Both the position numbers and the translations under genes were made by a program. From Brevundimonas mediterranea (GTDB lineage: Bacteria; Pseudomonadota; Alphaproteobacteria; Caulobacterales; Caulobacteraceae): a stretch of DNA of 64,000 nucleotides. A model generated the notes under the pieces. It made no database searches. It saw nothing but the letters and a program-made list of their open reading frames with translations, and had not been told where the DNA came from. Every line of letters starts with the position of its first letter. Positions within the stretch are counted from its first letter, which is position 1. Location of the stretch: NCBI RefSeq assembly GCF_014196125.1, contig NZ_JACIDA010000003.1:248001-312000 (forward strand). The letters run 5' to 3'. Below, one piece after another: positions 28,035 through 36,994 of the stretch.

Positions 28035-28384
28035 GCCTGGATCAGCGTCATCAGATTGCCGGCGGGGTCGCGAATTTGGGCCTTCTTGACCCAGCCGTTG
28101 TCGGTCAGCGGCATCACGACCTCGCCGCCCGCCGCCACTGCGGCTTCAAGGGCGGCGTTCAGGTCGGGCGTCGCCACGCCGAGCGTCAGACTGGCCGTCT
28201 GCGACTCGACCAGGGCGCCGTCCAGGGTCGGCGTCTTGAGCTGACTGTAGCCGGGCCCTCGCGGCGCGACCGTCCAGCCCAGAACCGCGCCGTAGAATGC
28301 GCCCAGGACACCGATATCCGGTCCAGCGATATCAATATGACAGACCGCGTTCGCGGTCCGCAGATTCCCAGTTTGCCCGACCAT
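28031..28384 (-). CDS. VOC/glyoxalase-family protein
   Basis: 117 residues. Two beta-alpha-beta-beta-beta repeats are visible: NAVCHIDIAGPDIGVLGAFY (VGWxV replaced by LGWTV) and TLGVATPDLNAALEAAVAAG ending with IRDPAGNLMTLIQ. VOC proteins bind a metal and act on small molecules or sequester drugs; the substrate here is unknown. ATG 28384 follows GAGGGCGGGCT; ATG 28405 is the alternative, but it would lie directly against the operator. First gene of a three-gene operon with arsR. Confidence 0.85.
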   Translation of the reverse strand: MVGQTGNLRTANAVCHIDIAGPDIGVLGAFYGAVLGWTVAPRGPGYSQLKTPTLDGALVESQTASLTLGVATPDLNAALEAAVAAGGEVVMPLTDNGWVKKAQIRDPAGNLMTLIQA

Positions 28385-28408
28385 AGCCCGCCCTCGTTCT
28401 TTCATCGC

Positions 28409-28424
28409 ATTATTTCGTAATAAT
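28409..28424. promoter_or_regulatory. Inverted repeat ATTATT-N4-AATAAT before the VOC-arsR operon
   Basis: A perfect 6-base inverted repeat (ATTATT at 28409-28414, AATAAT at 28419-28424) in a small AT-rich patch immediately upstream of the operon. ArsR repressors usually bind such AT-rich imperfect palindromes over the promoter. Binding by the encoded ArsR is inferred. Confidence 0.5.
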
Positions 28425-28530
28425 CCGAAATGTAAACCCATGCGAGCGCCCCCCTTGAGCCAGCCCCCAACCTCGCCCATCTAGCCGCGACACACGGTCG
28501 CTCACAGATGCGCCGGAGGGGATCTGACGC

Positions 28531-29892
28531 ATGACCGATAACGCGCCGCTGAGCCGGGACGTCCTCATCGAGGCCATGTCCAAGGGCGCCAAACCCAAGG
28601 ACCAGTGGCGGATCGGCGCCGAGCACGAGAAGTTCGGCTTCGACAAGACCACCCTGGCCCGCCCCGGCTACGAAGGACCGAACGGCATCAAGGCCATGCT
28701 GGAAGGCCTACAACGGTTCGGCTGGGCGCCCGTCGAGGAGAACGGCGTCCTGATCGGGCTGGAGCGCCAGAACGACGAGGGCTTCATCGCTTCTGTCAGT
28801 CTGGAGCCCGGCGGACAGTTCGAACTGTCCGGCGCACCGCTGAAGACCATCCACGACATCTGTTCCGAGACCGGTCAGCACCTGATGGAGGTCAAGCAGG
28901 TGGCCGACCAGCTGGGCGTCGGCTTCCTCGGCGCCGGCTTCGACCCGCTGTGGACGCGCGAACAGGTGCCGGTCATGCCCAAGGGCCGTTACGACATCAT
29001 GCGCGCCTATATGCCCAAGGTCGGGACCCTGGGCCTGGACATGATGCTGCGCACCTGCACCATCCAGGCGAACCTCGACTTCGATTCCGAAGCCGACATG
29101 GTGGCCAAGTTCCGCACCTCGCTGGCGCTGCAGCCGATCGCCACCGCCCTGTTCGCCTGTTCGCCCTTCACCGAGGGTCGGCCGAACGGCTTCCTGTCGG
29201 CGCGGGCCAACGTCTGGACCGATACCGACGCCGACCGCACCGGCATGCTGGGCTTTGTGTTCGAGGACGGCTTCGGCTTCGAACGCTACGCCGATTATGC
29301 GCTGGACACGCCGATGTATTTCGCCAAGCGCGACGGCAAGTACGTCGACGCCTCGGGCCAGTCGTTCCGTGACTTCCAGGCCGGCAAACTGCCCGCCCTG
29401 CCCGGCGAATATCCGACGATCAAGGACTGGAACGACCACCTGACCACCCTCTTCCCCGAGGTGCGGCTTAAGGCCTATCTGGAGATGCGCGGCGCCGACG
29501 GCGGCCCGTGGAGCCGGATCTGCGCCCTGCCTGCCCTGTGGGCCGGCGTCCTGTACGACGCCCCGTCGCTGGCGGCCGCCTGGGACCTGGTCAAGGACTG
29601 GGACATCGCCGACCACGAACGCCTGCGCCGCGACGTGACCCGCCTGGGCCTGAAGGCCGAGGTGGCGGGCCGCAGCGTGCGCGACATCGCCGTGGACCTG
29701 GTCAACATCGCCAAACAGGGTCTGAAGAACCGGGCGCGCTTCTCGGGCGGCATGGTGGACGAGCGCGGCTATCTGTCGGAACTGGAAGACATCGCCGACA
29801 GCGGGATCACCCCGGCCGAACGCCTGCTGGACCTGTATCATGGAGCCTGGCAGGGCGACGTGAAACGAATCTACGCCGACTTCGCCTACTGA
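28531..29892 (+). CDS. gshA: Glutamate-cysteine ligase (plant/alphaproteobacterial type)
   Basis: 453 residues. It makes gamma-glutamylcysteine, the first step of glutathione synthesis. The sequence is of the proteobacterial-plant GCS2 type: WRIGAEHEKFGFD (substrate and metal site), SLEPGGQFELSGAP, RTCTIQANLDFDSEADM, EMRGADGGPWSRICALPALW. The two cysteines that redox-regulate the plant enzyme cannot be assigned by eye. GGAGGGG precedes the ATG by about 9 bases. Its product supports the glutathione-using GloB further along the window. Confidence 0.96.
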   Translation: MTDNAPLSRDVLIEAMSKGAKPKDQWRIGAEHEKFGFDKTTLARPGYEGPNGIKAMLEGLQRFGWAPVEENGVLIGLERQNDEGFIASVSLEPGGQFELSGAPLKTIHDICSETGQHLMEVKQVADQLGVGFLGAGFDPLWTREQVPVMPKGRYDIMRAYMPKVGTLGLDMMLRTCTIQANLDFDSEADMVAKFRTSLALQPIATALFACSPFTEGRPNGFLSARANVWTDTDADRTGMLGFVFEDGFGFERYADYALDTPMYFAKRDGKYVDASGQSFRDFQAGKLPALPGEYPTIKDWNDHLTTLFPEVRLKAYLEMRGADGGPWSRICALPALWAGVLYDAPSLAAAWDLVKDWDIADHERLRRDVTRLGLKAEVAGRSVRDIAVDLVNIAKQGLKNRARFSGGMVDERGYLSELEDIADSGITPAERLLDLYHGAWQGDVKRIYADFAY

Positions 29893-29894
29893 AC

Positions 29895-30656
29895 CTACGG
29901 GATCGTATAGTCCGAACAGTCCGGCAGCGGCTGGTCCGGGCGATAGACGCCCGCCGCCGCGTCAAACACGAAGCGCCGCTGGTAGCTGCATTTCGGATCC
30001 CGTTCCGCCACCAGATCGGCCTTGGTCAGGGGCGCCTTCTCCAGCGAGTCCTCGGACCGCGAGACCCCGCGCGGAAAGGCGGTGGCGACGGTCTCATAAT
30101 CCAGCATGGGCAGGGCGTCCGAGCCGCCCGCCGTCTTCAGGGTGGCGTCGAAACTGTATTCGTCGTGACAGGCGCCGGCCCGCTGCTTCATGTCCGCCTC
30201 GCTGAAACAGGCGCGGATCATCAGCGACCCCCGCAGCGGCACGGTCAGGACCGGCGCGGCCCCATACTCCCCGGCTTCAGCCGCCCCGGCTGCATCCAGG
30301 CGATACAGCCGCAGTTCCGACGCCTGTCCCCCGCCGCCGGAATACATGCTGCGGGCGCCCGCCTCGACCCCGGCCAGGAAACCGCCGTCCGCCAGCCGCA
30401 CCAGGCCGGTCCACGGCTGATAGGTCTCGATGTCACCCGCCTTGATCTCGCCGCCCGGCGCCGGATCGCCGGCGGCCCGCACGACCGGCGCAACCACGAC
30501 CTCGCCCTCCCACACCTCCTCAACCAGGCTGACGCACCAGGCGCCGTCGGCCGTGCAGGCCCGGTTGTCGGTCAGGACCAGATCCTCCCACCGATCCTCA
30601 GCAGGGACGGCGGGCGAGGTCTGGAGGGCGGCGAACAGAAACAGGGTGGCGATCAT
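29895..30656 (-). CDS. Secreted protein of unknown function
   Basis: 253 residues with a short signal peptide (MIATLFLFAALQTSPAVPAE). The mature protein has paired cysteines (NRACTADGAWCVSLVEE, IRACFSEAD, AGACHDEYSF, CSYQRRFVF, PDCSDY), suggesting disulfide bonds in the periplasm. I do not recognise the family. It is convergent with gshA, 2 bases apart, and ends at the gshA stop region. Confidence 0.8.
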   Translation of the reverse strand: MIATLFLFAALQTSPAVPAEDRWEDLVLTDNRACTADGAWCVSLVEEVWEGEVVVAPVVRAAGDPAPGGEIKAGDIETYQPWTGLVRLADGGFLAGVEAGARSMYSGGGGQASELRLYRLDAAGAAEAGEYGAAPVLTVPLRGSLMIRACFSEADMKQRAGACHDEYSFDATLKTAGGSDALPMLDYETVATAFPRGVSRSEDSLEKAPLTKADLVAERDPKCSYQRRFVFDAAAGVYRPDQPLPDCSDYTIP

Positions 30657-30770
30657 GATCTCACCCTAGACGACGCGACGTATCAGGCCAGTTGAAACAA
30701 CCTCGTGCACGCAAATGCGGCCTTAACCGATCTCGCGTACTGCTGAATCACTTCGCGAGGAATTGCTGCA

Positions 30771-32342
30771 ATGATCCGTTCGCCCGCCGAGGCGCTGCGC
30801 CCCCCCCCGCCCGACGTGGATCTGGACACCTTCTTCGACGTGTCGCTGGACCTTCTGGTCGTGCGTGAGCTGGACGGGCCGGTGGTCAAGGCCAGCGCCT
30901 CCTGGTTCTCGGTCCTGGGGTATCGGCCCGATGAACTGGTCGGTCAGGTCCTGCCCCGCCTCGTGCATCCCGACGACCTGTCCGCCACACAGACATCCAT
31001 CCTCGAGGTCACCAACCGCCGTCCCGGCGACCCGGTCCTGGGCCAGGTCAATCGCTATCGGCACAAGGACGGCCACTACGTCACCCTGGAATGGCGCGCC
31101 CAGCGGTTCGGCGACCGTATCTATGCGGTCGCGCGCGACGTGACGGCCAAGGTCGCCGCCGAACAGGCCCTGATCGAGGCCAAGGCCGCCGCCGAGGCCG
31201 CCAGCCGCGCCAAGTCCGACTTTCTGGCCAATATGAGCCACGAAGTCCGCACACCCCTGAACGGGGTGATCGGCATTGTCGATGCGCTGTCCCGCACCCC
31301 CCTGGATCCCACCCAGACCGAGATGGTCAATCTGATTCGGGCGTCCGGCGTCACCCTGGAGCGGCTGGTGTCCGACATCCTCGACGTCTCCAAGATCGAG
31401 GCGGGCGAACTGACCCTGGAAACCCGCCCCTTCGACCTGGACGAGGCCCTGGACGCGCCGCTGGAGGTGATGCGTGTCCGCGCCGACGAAAAGGGTCTGA
31501 GGTTCGACGTCATCCGCGACGACGAGGCGCGCGGCGTCTTCGTCGGCGACAGCACCCGCATCCGTCAGGTGGTCGGCAACCTCCTGTCCAACGCGGTGAA
31601 ATTCACCCACCAGGGCGGCGTCACCATCCGGATCGCCCTGGACGAAGACCACGACGGCCTGTGCCAGCTGGTTCTGGACATCCAGGACACAGGCGTCGGC
31701 TTCGACGCCGAACACGCCCCCCGCCTGTTCGACCGTTTCAGCCAGGCCGACGCCACCATCACCCGGCGCTTCGGGGGCACGGGCCTGGGTCTGTCGATCT
31801 GCCGCGCCCTGGTGGAGATGATGGGGGGGCGGATCACTGCGGAATCGACGCCCGGCCTGGGCAGCCGCTTCAGGGTCGAAATCCCCGTGGCTCGCAGCAC
31901 CTCCCTGTCCGACTATGTCGCCGGCGAACGCGCCAGAGCGGCCGAGGTCGCGGCGCCGATGCACACGATCCGGGTTCTGCTGGCGGAAGATCATCCGACC
32001 AACCAGCGCGTGGTTCAGTTGATCCTGGCTGGACACCCTGTCGAACTGATCACCGTCGAGGACGGCGCCCAGGCCGTCGCCGCCTTCCAGGCCGGCAGCT
32101 TCGACGTGATCCTGATGGACATGCAGATGCCGGTCATGGACGGGCTGACGGCGACCCGCACGATCCGCGAACTGGAAGCGGCGCGGGCCGCCAACATCCA
32201 CACGCCGATAATCATGCTCAGCGCCAACGCCATGGCCCAGCACCGCGAGCAGGCGATCAAGGCCGGCGCCGACATCCATGTGCCCAAGCCCATCACCGCC
32301 GCCAGTCTGCTGGCGGGCATCCAGGCTGTCCTTCAGACCTGA
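30771..32342 (+). CDS. Hybrid sensor histidine kinase (PAS-HisKA-HATPase-REC)
   Basis: 523 residues, soluble. A PAS domain (about 25-125) is followed by HisKA with the phospho-accepting His in FLANMSHEVRTPLNGVIG, then HATPase_c with the N box (NLLSNAVKF), DTGVGF, and FGGTGLGLSICRALVEMMGG. The receiver has its Asp in FDVILMDMQMPVMDG and the conserved Lys in VPKPIT. It is a complete kinase able to pass phosphate to its own receiver; the output partner is unknown. GAGGAA lies 8 bases before the ATG. The opposing gene at 32381 encodes a related kinase without an ATPase domain. Confidence 0.95.
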   Translation: MIRSPAEALRPPPPDVDLDTFFDVSLDLLVVRELDGPVVKASASWFSVLGYRPDELVGQVLPRLVHPDDLSATQTSILEVTNRRPGDPVLGQVNRYRHKDGHYVTLEWRAQRFGDRIYAVARDVTAKVAAEQALIEAKAAAEAASRAKSDFLANMSHEVRTPLNGVIGIVDALSRTPLDPTQTEMVNLIRASGVTLERLVSDILDVSKIEAGELTLETRPFDLDEALDAPLEVMRVRADEKGLRFDVIRDDEARGVFVGDSTRIRQVVGNLLSNAVKFTHQGGVTIRIALDEDHDGLCQLVLDIQDTGVGFDAEHAPRLFDRFSQADATITRRFGGTGLGLSICRALVEMMGGRITAESTPGLGSRFRVEIPVARSTSLSDYVAGERARAAEVAAPMHTIRVLLAEDHPTNQRVVQLILAGHPVELITVEDGAQAVAAFQAGSFDVILMDMQMPVMDGLTATRTIRELEAARAANIHTPIIMLSANAMAQHREQAIKAGADIHVPKPITAASLLAGIQAVLQT

Positions 32343-32380
32343 AGACCACCTGCAAGAAGAGCGCGCCTCGGGGACGCGTC

Positions 32381-33811
32381 TCAGGCGACAGCGGCGATCA
32401 GCGGCGGCCCGTTCCGGCGCCAGTCGCTGCTGGTCCAGCTCAGGACCATGTGGGTCAGCTCTATGATGTTGATCGGCTTGGCCATGCAGTCGTCCATGCC
32501 CGCGGCGAAATATTCGGCCTTCTGTTCCGCCAGGGTGTTGGCGGTCAGGGCGACGATGGGGGTGGCGCCGCGATGGCCCGGCAGGGCGCGGATGGCGCGG
32601 GTGGCGGCGACCCCGTCCATGACCGGCATCTGGATGTCCATCAGGATCAGGTCCCAGTCGCCGGTACGGGCGGCTTCCAGTCCCTGGGCGCCGTCCTCGG
32701 CCGTGGCGCAGGCGATGCCCTGGGCCTCCAGCACCGCGACCACCAGGGCCCGGTTGCAGTCGTGATCATCGACATACAGGATCCTGGGCGTCGGACCCGA
32801 CGCTTCCCTCTCGATGGCGTCGCAGGTCGCCCCGGAAACCTCTGCCCCGACCTCTGACTCGACGACGGTCAGACCGGTCACTGCGGGCGCGGCCTCGCCT
32901 TCCGAAGCGTCCCTGACCGACTGGTCGATCATCTCGTTGACCACCGCCAACAGGCGCTGACCGGCGTTGTTGATCCGCCCCACATGGTCGGCCTGTTCGA
33001 CATTCAGACTGGACGTGGCCAACAGGTCCGAGAAGCCGATCACCGTATTCAGCGGCGTGCGCAGCTCGTGCGACATTTCGGTCAGGAAGGCCTGGCGCGC
33101 CTCGGCCATGGCGGCTTTCTGCTCGGCCGCCGCGCGGGCGTTCTGGGCCTGGACACGCGCGGTCACGTCGCGTTCGTCCAGCAGCACGCTCATCTGGCCG
33201 GTCGCCGGGTCCGTGACCGGCCGCACGTCGAGCTGATGCCAGCGCAGCCCGTCACGCGTGACGACCTGGCAGACGTCAGTGACCGCGTTTCCGGCCAGGG
33301 CGGCGGCCAGCAGCGGCGGCGCGCGCTCCGGCTCGGCGAACCGCGCCTCGAACCCGTCTGTCGCCGTGCCATAGGCGGCGAAGGCCGCCGGATTGGAGAA
33401 GATCGGCCGCCCCTCGGGGTCGAACAGGCTGATCAGGGTCGAGGTATGGCGCAGGGCCTCGGTCGCGCGGTTCTCGTCGCCGTCCGCCGCAATGGGCGAG
33501 GCCTCGACCAGCAGCACCGGCGTCCCGTCTTCCAGAATATAGGTCGAGATCACCGTCGCCACCGTCACCGGGTGGCCGTTGGGGTAGAAGGTCCACTGGT
33601 CGCAGACGACCGACCCGTCGGCGGTCTCGCGTGCAAGCCGTTCGACGCGCGCTACGGCCGCCGGCGACAGCTGACCGAAGTCCCGGGCCTGCAGGGCCTC
33701 CAGACTGTCCGCCTCCCATAGCTCCAGCGCGGCCGGATTGGCGTAGACGCCGCGCCGGTTGACCGGATCGAACAACCAGATCGGGCGACGTAGGGCGTCC
33801 CATTCTTGCAT
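32381..33811 (-). CDS. Hybrid kinase-like protein lacking an ATPase domain (PAS-PAS-HisKA-REC)
   Basis: 476 residues. Two PAS-like domains (about 1-110 and 120-225) precede a HisKA helix pair with the conserved His (FLTEMSHELRTPLNTVIGFS). Only about 55 residues, with no N, G1 or G2 boxes, separate this from a full receiver (YVDDHDCNRALV, phosphosite in WDLILMDIQMPVMDG, Lys in MAKPINI). Without an ATP-binding domain it cannot phosphorylate itself; it may act as a phosphotransfer partner for another kinase, perhaps the convergent one at 30771-32342, or bind kinases as a dimer. No frameshift is evident. Confidence 0.9.
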   Translation of the reverse strand: MQEWDALRRPIWLFDPVNRRGVYANPAALELWEADSLEALQARDFGQLSPAAVARVERLARETADGSVVCDQWTFYPNGHPVTVATVISTYILEDGTPVLLVEASPIAADGDENRATEALRHTSTLISLFDPEGRPIFSNPAAFAAYGTATDGFEARFAEPERAPPLLAAALAGNAVTDVCQVVTRDGLRWHQLDVRPVTDPATGQMSVLLDERDVTARVQAQNARAAAEQKAAMAEARQAFLTEMSHELRTPLNTVIGFSDLLATSSLNVEQADHVGRINNAGQRLLAVVNEMIDQSVRDASEGEAAPAVTGLTVVESEVGAEVSGATCDAIEREASGPTPRILYVDDHDCNRALVVAVLEAQGIACATAEDGAQGLEAARTGDWDLILMDIQMPVMDGVAATRAIRALPGHRGATPIVALTANTLAEQKAEYFAAGMDDCMAKPINIIELTHMVLSWTSSDWRRNGPPLIAAVA

Positions 33812-33934
33812 AGCTGCGGCGCCCTTTCTGGACGACGATTATTGTAGGACGATCACTGACGGAACGCTGTTAAGAACCGGCTAAGTCGAACCTGCGGAAA
33901 CCCCCTATGCGCCGCGAGTCCCAAAGCCGTCAGA

Positions 33935-34483
33935 TCAGGCCACGGCGTAGCGCGCTACGACCCCATCCGGCTGGAAATCATGCTCCGCCAGCTTGTCCAG
34001 CGACCGCAGCACCCGCCCCAGGAAGGCGGCGGGATCGCCCGCCTCCACCGCCGGGCGCAACCAGTCGGTGACGACCGCGCGAGCCGGATAGGTCCCGACC
34101 GGGCCGGGAATGCTCAGCGCTACCTCGATCCCCTCGGCGATCCAGCCGGCGACCGTCGCGAAGAAGTCCGACGAGGCGAGGAAGTCCGAGGGCCGGATCA
34201 CATACAGGGTTATGACCCCGTCCTCGATCCCGTCCGGCCGCACGATCACCCCGCTGAGATCGGGCCGCCAGTCGTCGGACAGCTCGACCACCCGCCACAG
34301 GCAGAACCAGACCCGGCAGGTCTGGGGCCGGATCTCATGAACCGAACAGCCGGCGGCCTCGACGCAATAGGCGCACAGTTCGCCGGTCGGCTTGGCCAGT
34401 TCGGGCAGGTCCAGCGGAATGGCGCGACAGCATTCGACGCAAGCCCCGCAGGTCCGGTCGGGCAGAAGGGGAAGTGAGGTCAT
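33935..34483 (-). CDS. Cysteine-cluster protein (YkgJ/Zn- or Fe-chelate-like)
   Basis: 182 residues. The N-terminal motif RTCGACVECCRAIPLDLPEL, followed by CAYCVEAAGCSVHEIRPQTC, is the CxxCxxCC...C...C pattern of the YkgJ-type family that is thought to bind zinc or iron. The C-terminal ~100 residues are unlike anything I can name. It is upstream of, and on the same strand as, nothing obvious; the retropepsin-like gene ends 12 bases away on the same strand, so the two may be co-transcribed. Confidence 0.82.
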   Translation of the reverse strand: MTSLPLLPDRTCGACVECCRAIPLDLPELAKPTGELCAYCVEAAGCSVHEIRPQTCRVWFCLWRVVELSDDWRPDLSGVIVRPDGIEDGVITLYVIRPSDFLASSDFFATVAGWIAEGIEVALSIPGPVGTYPARAVVTDWLRPAVEAGDPAAFLGRVLRSLDKLAEHDFQPDGVVARYAVA

Positions 34484-34495
34484 CGCGCCGGGATC

Positions 34496-35344
34496 TCAGT
34501 CCGGCGTCTGCCAGACCTTTCGTGCTCCATAGTCGATGGCGAAGCCTCTGTCGCCCAACCAGTCGACGCCCAGCACGGCCAGCGGCGCGTCAGGCGGACC
34601 GAGGCGGTCGAAGACCGGCAGGGCGCCGACCTTGACCGGGATCATTCGCCAGCGCCAGCGCCCGACCTGCGCCGCCTCGATCCGGGTCTGGCCCAGGTCC
34701 AGCGGCGCCCCGTCGATGCCGGTGATCTGTCCGCCTGACGGCAGGGTGTCGGGTTTCAGGCCCAGGGCGGCGGCGAAGGCCGGGTTGAGCGTGGTGTGCT
34801 GGGCCCCGGTGTCCAACAGGGCCCAGCCCGCAGCGTCGCCGATGCGGATAGGCAGCAGGATGCGCCACGGCCGCTGCCAGTCCGTCTCGACGGGGGTCCA
34901 GTCCGCCTCCGAGGCGCCGCTGGGACGGACGGACACACAGGCTTCGCCCGGCCGCCACACGGCCATGGCCTCGCCGAACAGATCGACGCCCGCGAGGCCG
35001 GCGATGTCGTGGCTGTCGAAGGCGGGCGGTGGAATTTCGGGCGAGACGAAATCACGCATCCGGACGGGTCCGGCGTCGAAGTCGGCGATGCGATAGAGAT
35101 CGACCTGCATCGCCCCGCCCATGCCCTGGGCCTGCTCCGGCGCAGGTTCGCGCGGCGGATGGAGCAGGGCGATGCGCGGGGCGTCCAGGGTGGTGCCGCT
35201 GGAGGCCGTGTCCAGCACGAAGGCGAACGGTCCGCGTCCGTTGACGTGCGCCCTAATAACGGGACTGCCGCCGTCGCCGCGCTCCAGCGCGAGGCAGGAC
35301 GGGTCTGGCGCGGCGAACATCAGGGCTGTGGCGAGTGCGAACAT
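34496..35344 (-). CDS. Retropepsin-like aspartyl protease, two active-site motifs
   Basis: 282 residues with a weak signal peptide (MFALATALMFAAPDPS). Two repeats each carry a retropepsin motif: FVLDTASSGTTLDAP (about 44-58) and ALLDTGAQHTTLNPAF (about 174-190). Each half also has a later hydrophobic-hydrophobic-Gly flap (IAGLAGVDLF, LAVLGVDWLG), as in pepsin-type bilobed enzymes. Bacterial retropepsin-like proteins often act in the periplasm. Whether it is active is unproven. Confidence 0.85.
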   Translation of the reverse strand: MFALATALMFAAPDPSCLALERGDGGSPVIRAHVNGRGPFAFVLDTASSGTTLDAPRIALLHPPREPAPEQAQGMGGAMQVDLYRIADFDAGPVRMRDFVSPEIPPPAFDSHDIAGLAGVDLFGEAMAVWRPGEACVSVRPSGASEADWTPVETDWQRPWRILLPIRIGDAAGWALLDTGAQHTTLNPAFAAALGLKPDTLPSGGQITGIDGAPLDLGQTRIEAAQVGRWRWRMIPVKVGALPVFDRLGPPDAPLAVLGVDWLGDRGFAIDYGARKVWQTPD

Positions 35345-35429
35345 AGGCGTCCTCCGAGGTCAGGAGAGCCACGACGGGACGTGAGCGACAAGTTAAGCCT
35401 TGGTCATGTCCCCACCGGCGACGGGCGAT

Positions 35430-35660
35430 CTATCCCGCAGCCCGCTCCAGCTGGGCGATGCGCCGGTCCATGTCGGCGACCACGGCCTCCAAGCGCGTCT
35501 TCTCCGACGCCATGTCCACCGGCGTCCCGTCCTCATAGGAAATGGTCGCGCCCTGGGCGATCAGATCCAGACGATAGATGGCCGTCACCCGCTGCGTCTT
35601 GAAGCGTTCCAGGGCGGCCTGGGCGGCGGGATCGGGGGCCGAATTCGGGGTCTTGCTCAT
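35430..35660 (-). CDS. Small hypothetical protein with C-terminal coiled coil
   Basis: 76 residues starting MSKTPNSAPDPAAQAALERF. The middle (AIYRLDLIAQGATISYEDGT) looks like beta strands and the end (KTRLEAVVADMDRRIAQLER) is a heptad-like helix. The frame stays open upstream for more than a kilobase, but that part is only the complement of other genes. Family unknown to me. Confidence 0.65.
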   Translation of the reverse strand: MSKTPNSAPDPAAQAALERFKTQRVTAIYRLDLIAQGATISYEDGTPVDMASEKTRLEAVVADMDRRIAQLERAAG

Positions 35661-35759
35661 GGCCGTGGCTCTAGCCCATCGCGCCTCCAGGGGAAACCGC
35701 CTGTGGATACGGGCGTTTGACGCTGAACCCCGGCCAGAATCCCTGTATGAGGTCCACGG

Positions 35760-36743
35760 ATGATCGGGCGTTTCCCCATCCTCTATATCGCCGAGGCCGA
35801 CGCCGAGGACGCCGTACTGTCCTCGGGCGTGCTGGCGCATCTGATCGACAGCCTGCCGGAGGCGACCTTCACCATCGTCGGATCGGCGGCCAGCGCCCCC
35901 CTGTTCGCCGACACCCCGCGTCTGGAGCGGTTGCTGGTGCTGGAGCGCGAGGGGCGGTTCGACTGGATCGCCCTGTGGAACCAAGTGCGCGGGACCAGAT
36001 GGGGCCTGATCGTGGACATGCGCGGCTCGGACCTGTCGGGCAGGCTGCGCCGTCTGAAGCGGGCGGTGCGCGACAAGACCCCGCAGCCCGGTCTGCATGC
36101 GGTCGAGGCGGCGGCCGCGGTGCTGAAGCTGGAGCCGCACGAGGTTCCGGCCCCCCGCCTCCATGTCTCGGATCAGACGCGCGCCCAGGTCGAGGCCCTG
36201 ATCCCCGTATCCGGCGGCGCCAATTCTGAAAAGGATCGGCCCATTCTGGCGATCGGCCCCGGCGTCGAATGGATGGGCCGACGCTGGCCCGCCGAACGCT
36301 ACGCCAAGGTGGCGACGAAGCTGCTGGCCGACGACGGCCCCCTGGCGGGCGGGCGGCTGATGCTGGTGGGCGAGGAGATCGACCGCGAAGCGGCCCACAC
36401 CATCCGCTATGCCGTTCCCCGCGCCCGCGTCATCGAACTCCAGGGCAAACTGACCCGGCTCCAGACCGTCGCGGCCCTGTCCAAAGCCAGCCTCTACGTC
36501 GGCGCGGACTCGATCTGGACCCATCTGGCGGTCGCCTCGGGCGTGCCCGTCGTGGCCGCCTTCGGTCCCTCCGACGAAGCGACGCGCGGCCCCTGGAACG
36601 GCGTCGCCGTGCGCGGCCCCCGCAGCTTCGACGAGTTCAAGACCCTGGACCCCCGGCTGAACCAGGCGATCCAGCACATGATGGACCTGCCCTGGGAACG
36701 GGTGCTGAAGGCCTCGGTGCGGCTGCTGAAGGACCGGGGCTGA
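35760..36743 (+). CDS. Glycosyltransferase family 9 (heptosyltransferase-like)
   Basis: 327 residues. GT9 enzymes transfer ADP-heptose or related sugars to lipopolysaccharide core on the cytoplasmic side of the inner membrane. Typical signs are the N-terminal LYIAEADAEDAVLSSGVLAH, LIVDMRGSDLSGRLRRLKRA, the nucleotide-binding WMGRRWPAERYAKVATKLL and the closing SLYVGADSIWTHLAVASG with VPVVAAFGPSDE. GAGGT precedes the ATG by 6 bases. No other LPS gene is nearby, so the exact acceptor is unknown. Confidence 0.9.
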   Translation: MIGRFPILYIAEADAEDAVLSSGVLAHLIDSLPEATFTIVGSAASAPLFADTPRLERLLVLEREGRFDWIALWNQVRGTRWGLIVDMRGSDLSGRLRRLKRAVRDKTPQPGLHAVEAAAAVLKLEPHEVPAPRLHVSDQTRAQVEALIPVSGGANSEKDRPILAIGPGVEWMGRRWPAERYAKVATKLLADDGPLAGGRLMLVGEEIDREAAHTIRYAVPRARVIELQGKLTRLQTVAALSKASLYVGADSIWTHLAVASGVPVVAAFGPSDEATRGPWNGVAVRGPRSFDEFKTLDPRLNQAIQHMMDLPWERVLKASVRLLKDRG

Positions 36744-36750
36744 CGACAAT

Positions 36751-36925
36751 CTCCCTCCCCGTCCGGGGAGGGGGGCCGCGCAGCGGCCGGGTGGGGGCGG
36801 CCAGGCGAAGGCGAGCGAGAAGGGGAGCGAGCCGACGCCGTCTCGACAGACCGCGCTGTGTCGCCCTGCCCGCCCCACCCGTCCTCGCCTACGGCTCGGC
36901 CACCCTCCCCGGACGGGGAGGGAGA
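36751..36925. repeat. Palindromic intergenic repeat, CCTCCCC family
   Basis: The left end CTCCCTCCCCGTCCGGGGAG and the right end CTCCCCGGACGGGGAGGGAG are inverted copies, each a hairpin in itself. An inner hairpin (GGCCGCGCAGCGGCC) and GGGTGGGG follow on the left; CCCCACCCG and a different inner hairpin lie on the right. Same plan as the 4537/6169 repeats with different sequence. It fills the space between the GT9 and dihydroorotase genes. Confidence 0.85.
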
Positions 36926-36994
36926 GGTTTAGCCGTTTCGCGACCCGTGCCGCATCCGCTAGAAGCTCGCAAACCAGCCTTAGGAGCCGCCCCC

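Noticed and set aside
32800..32990. Possible frameshift explaining the missing ATPase domain in the kinase-like gene
   Set aside because: The linker of about 165 bases is too short in any frame for a HATPase domain and the frame is continuous; it is a true domain absence.
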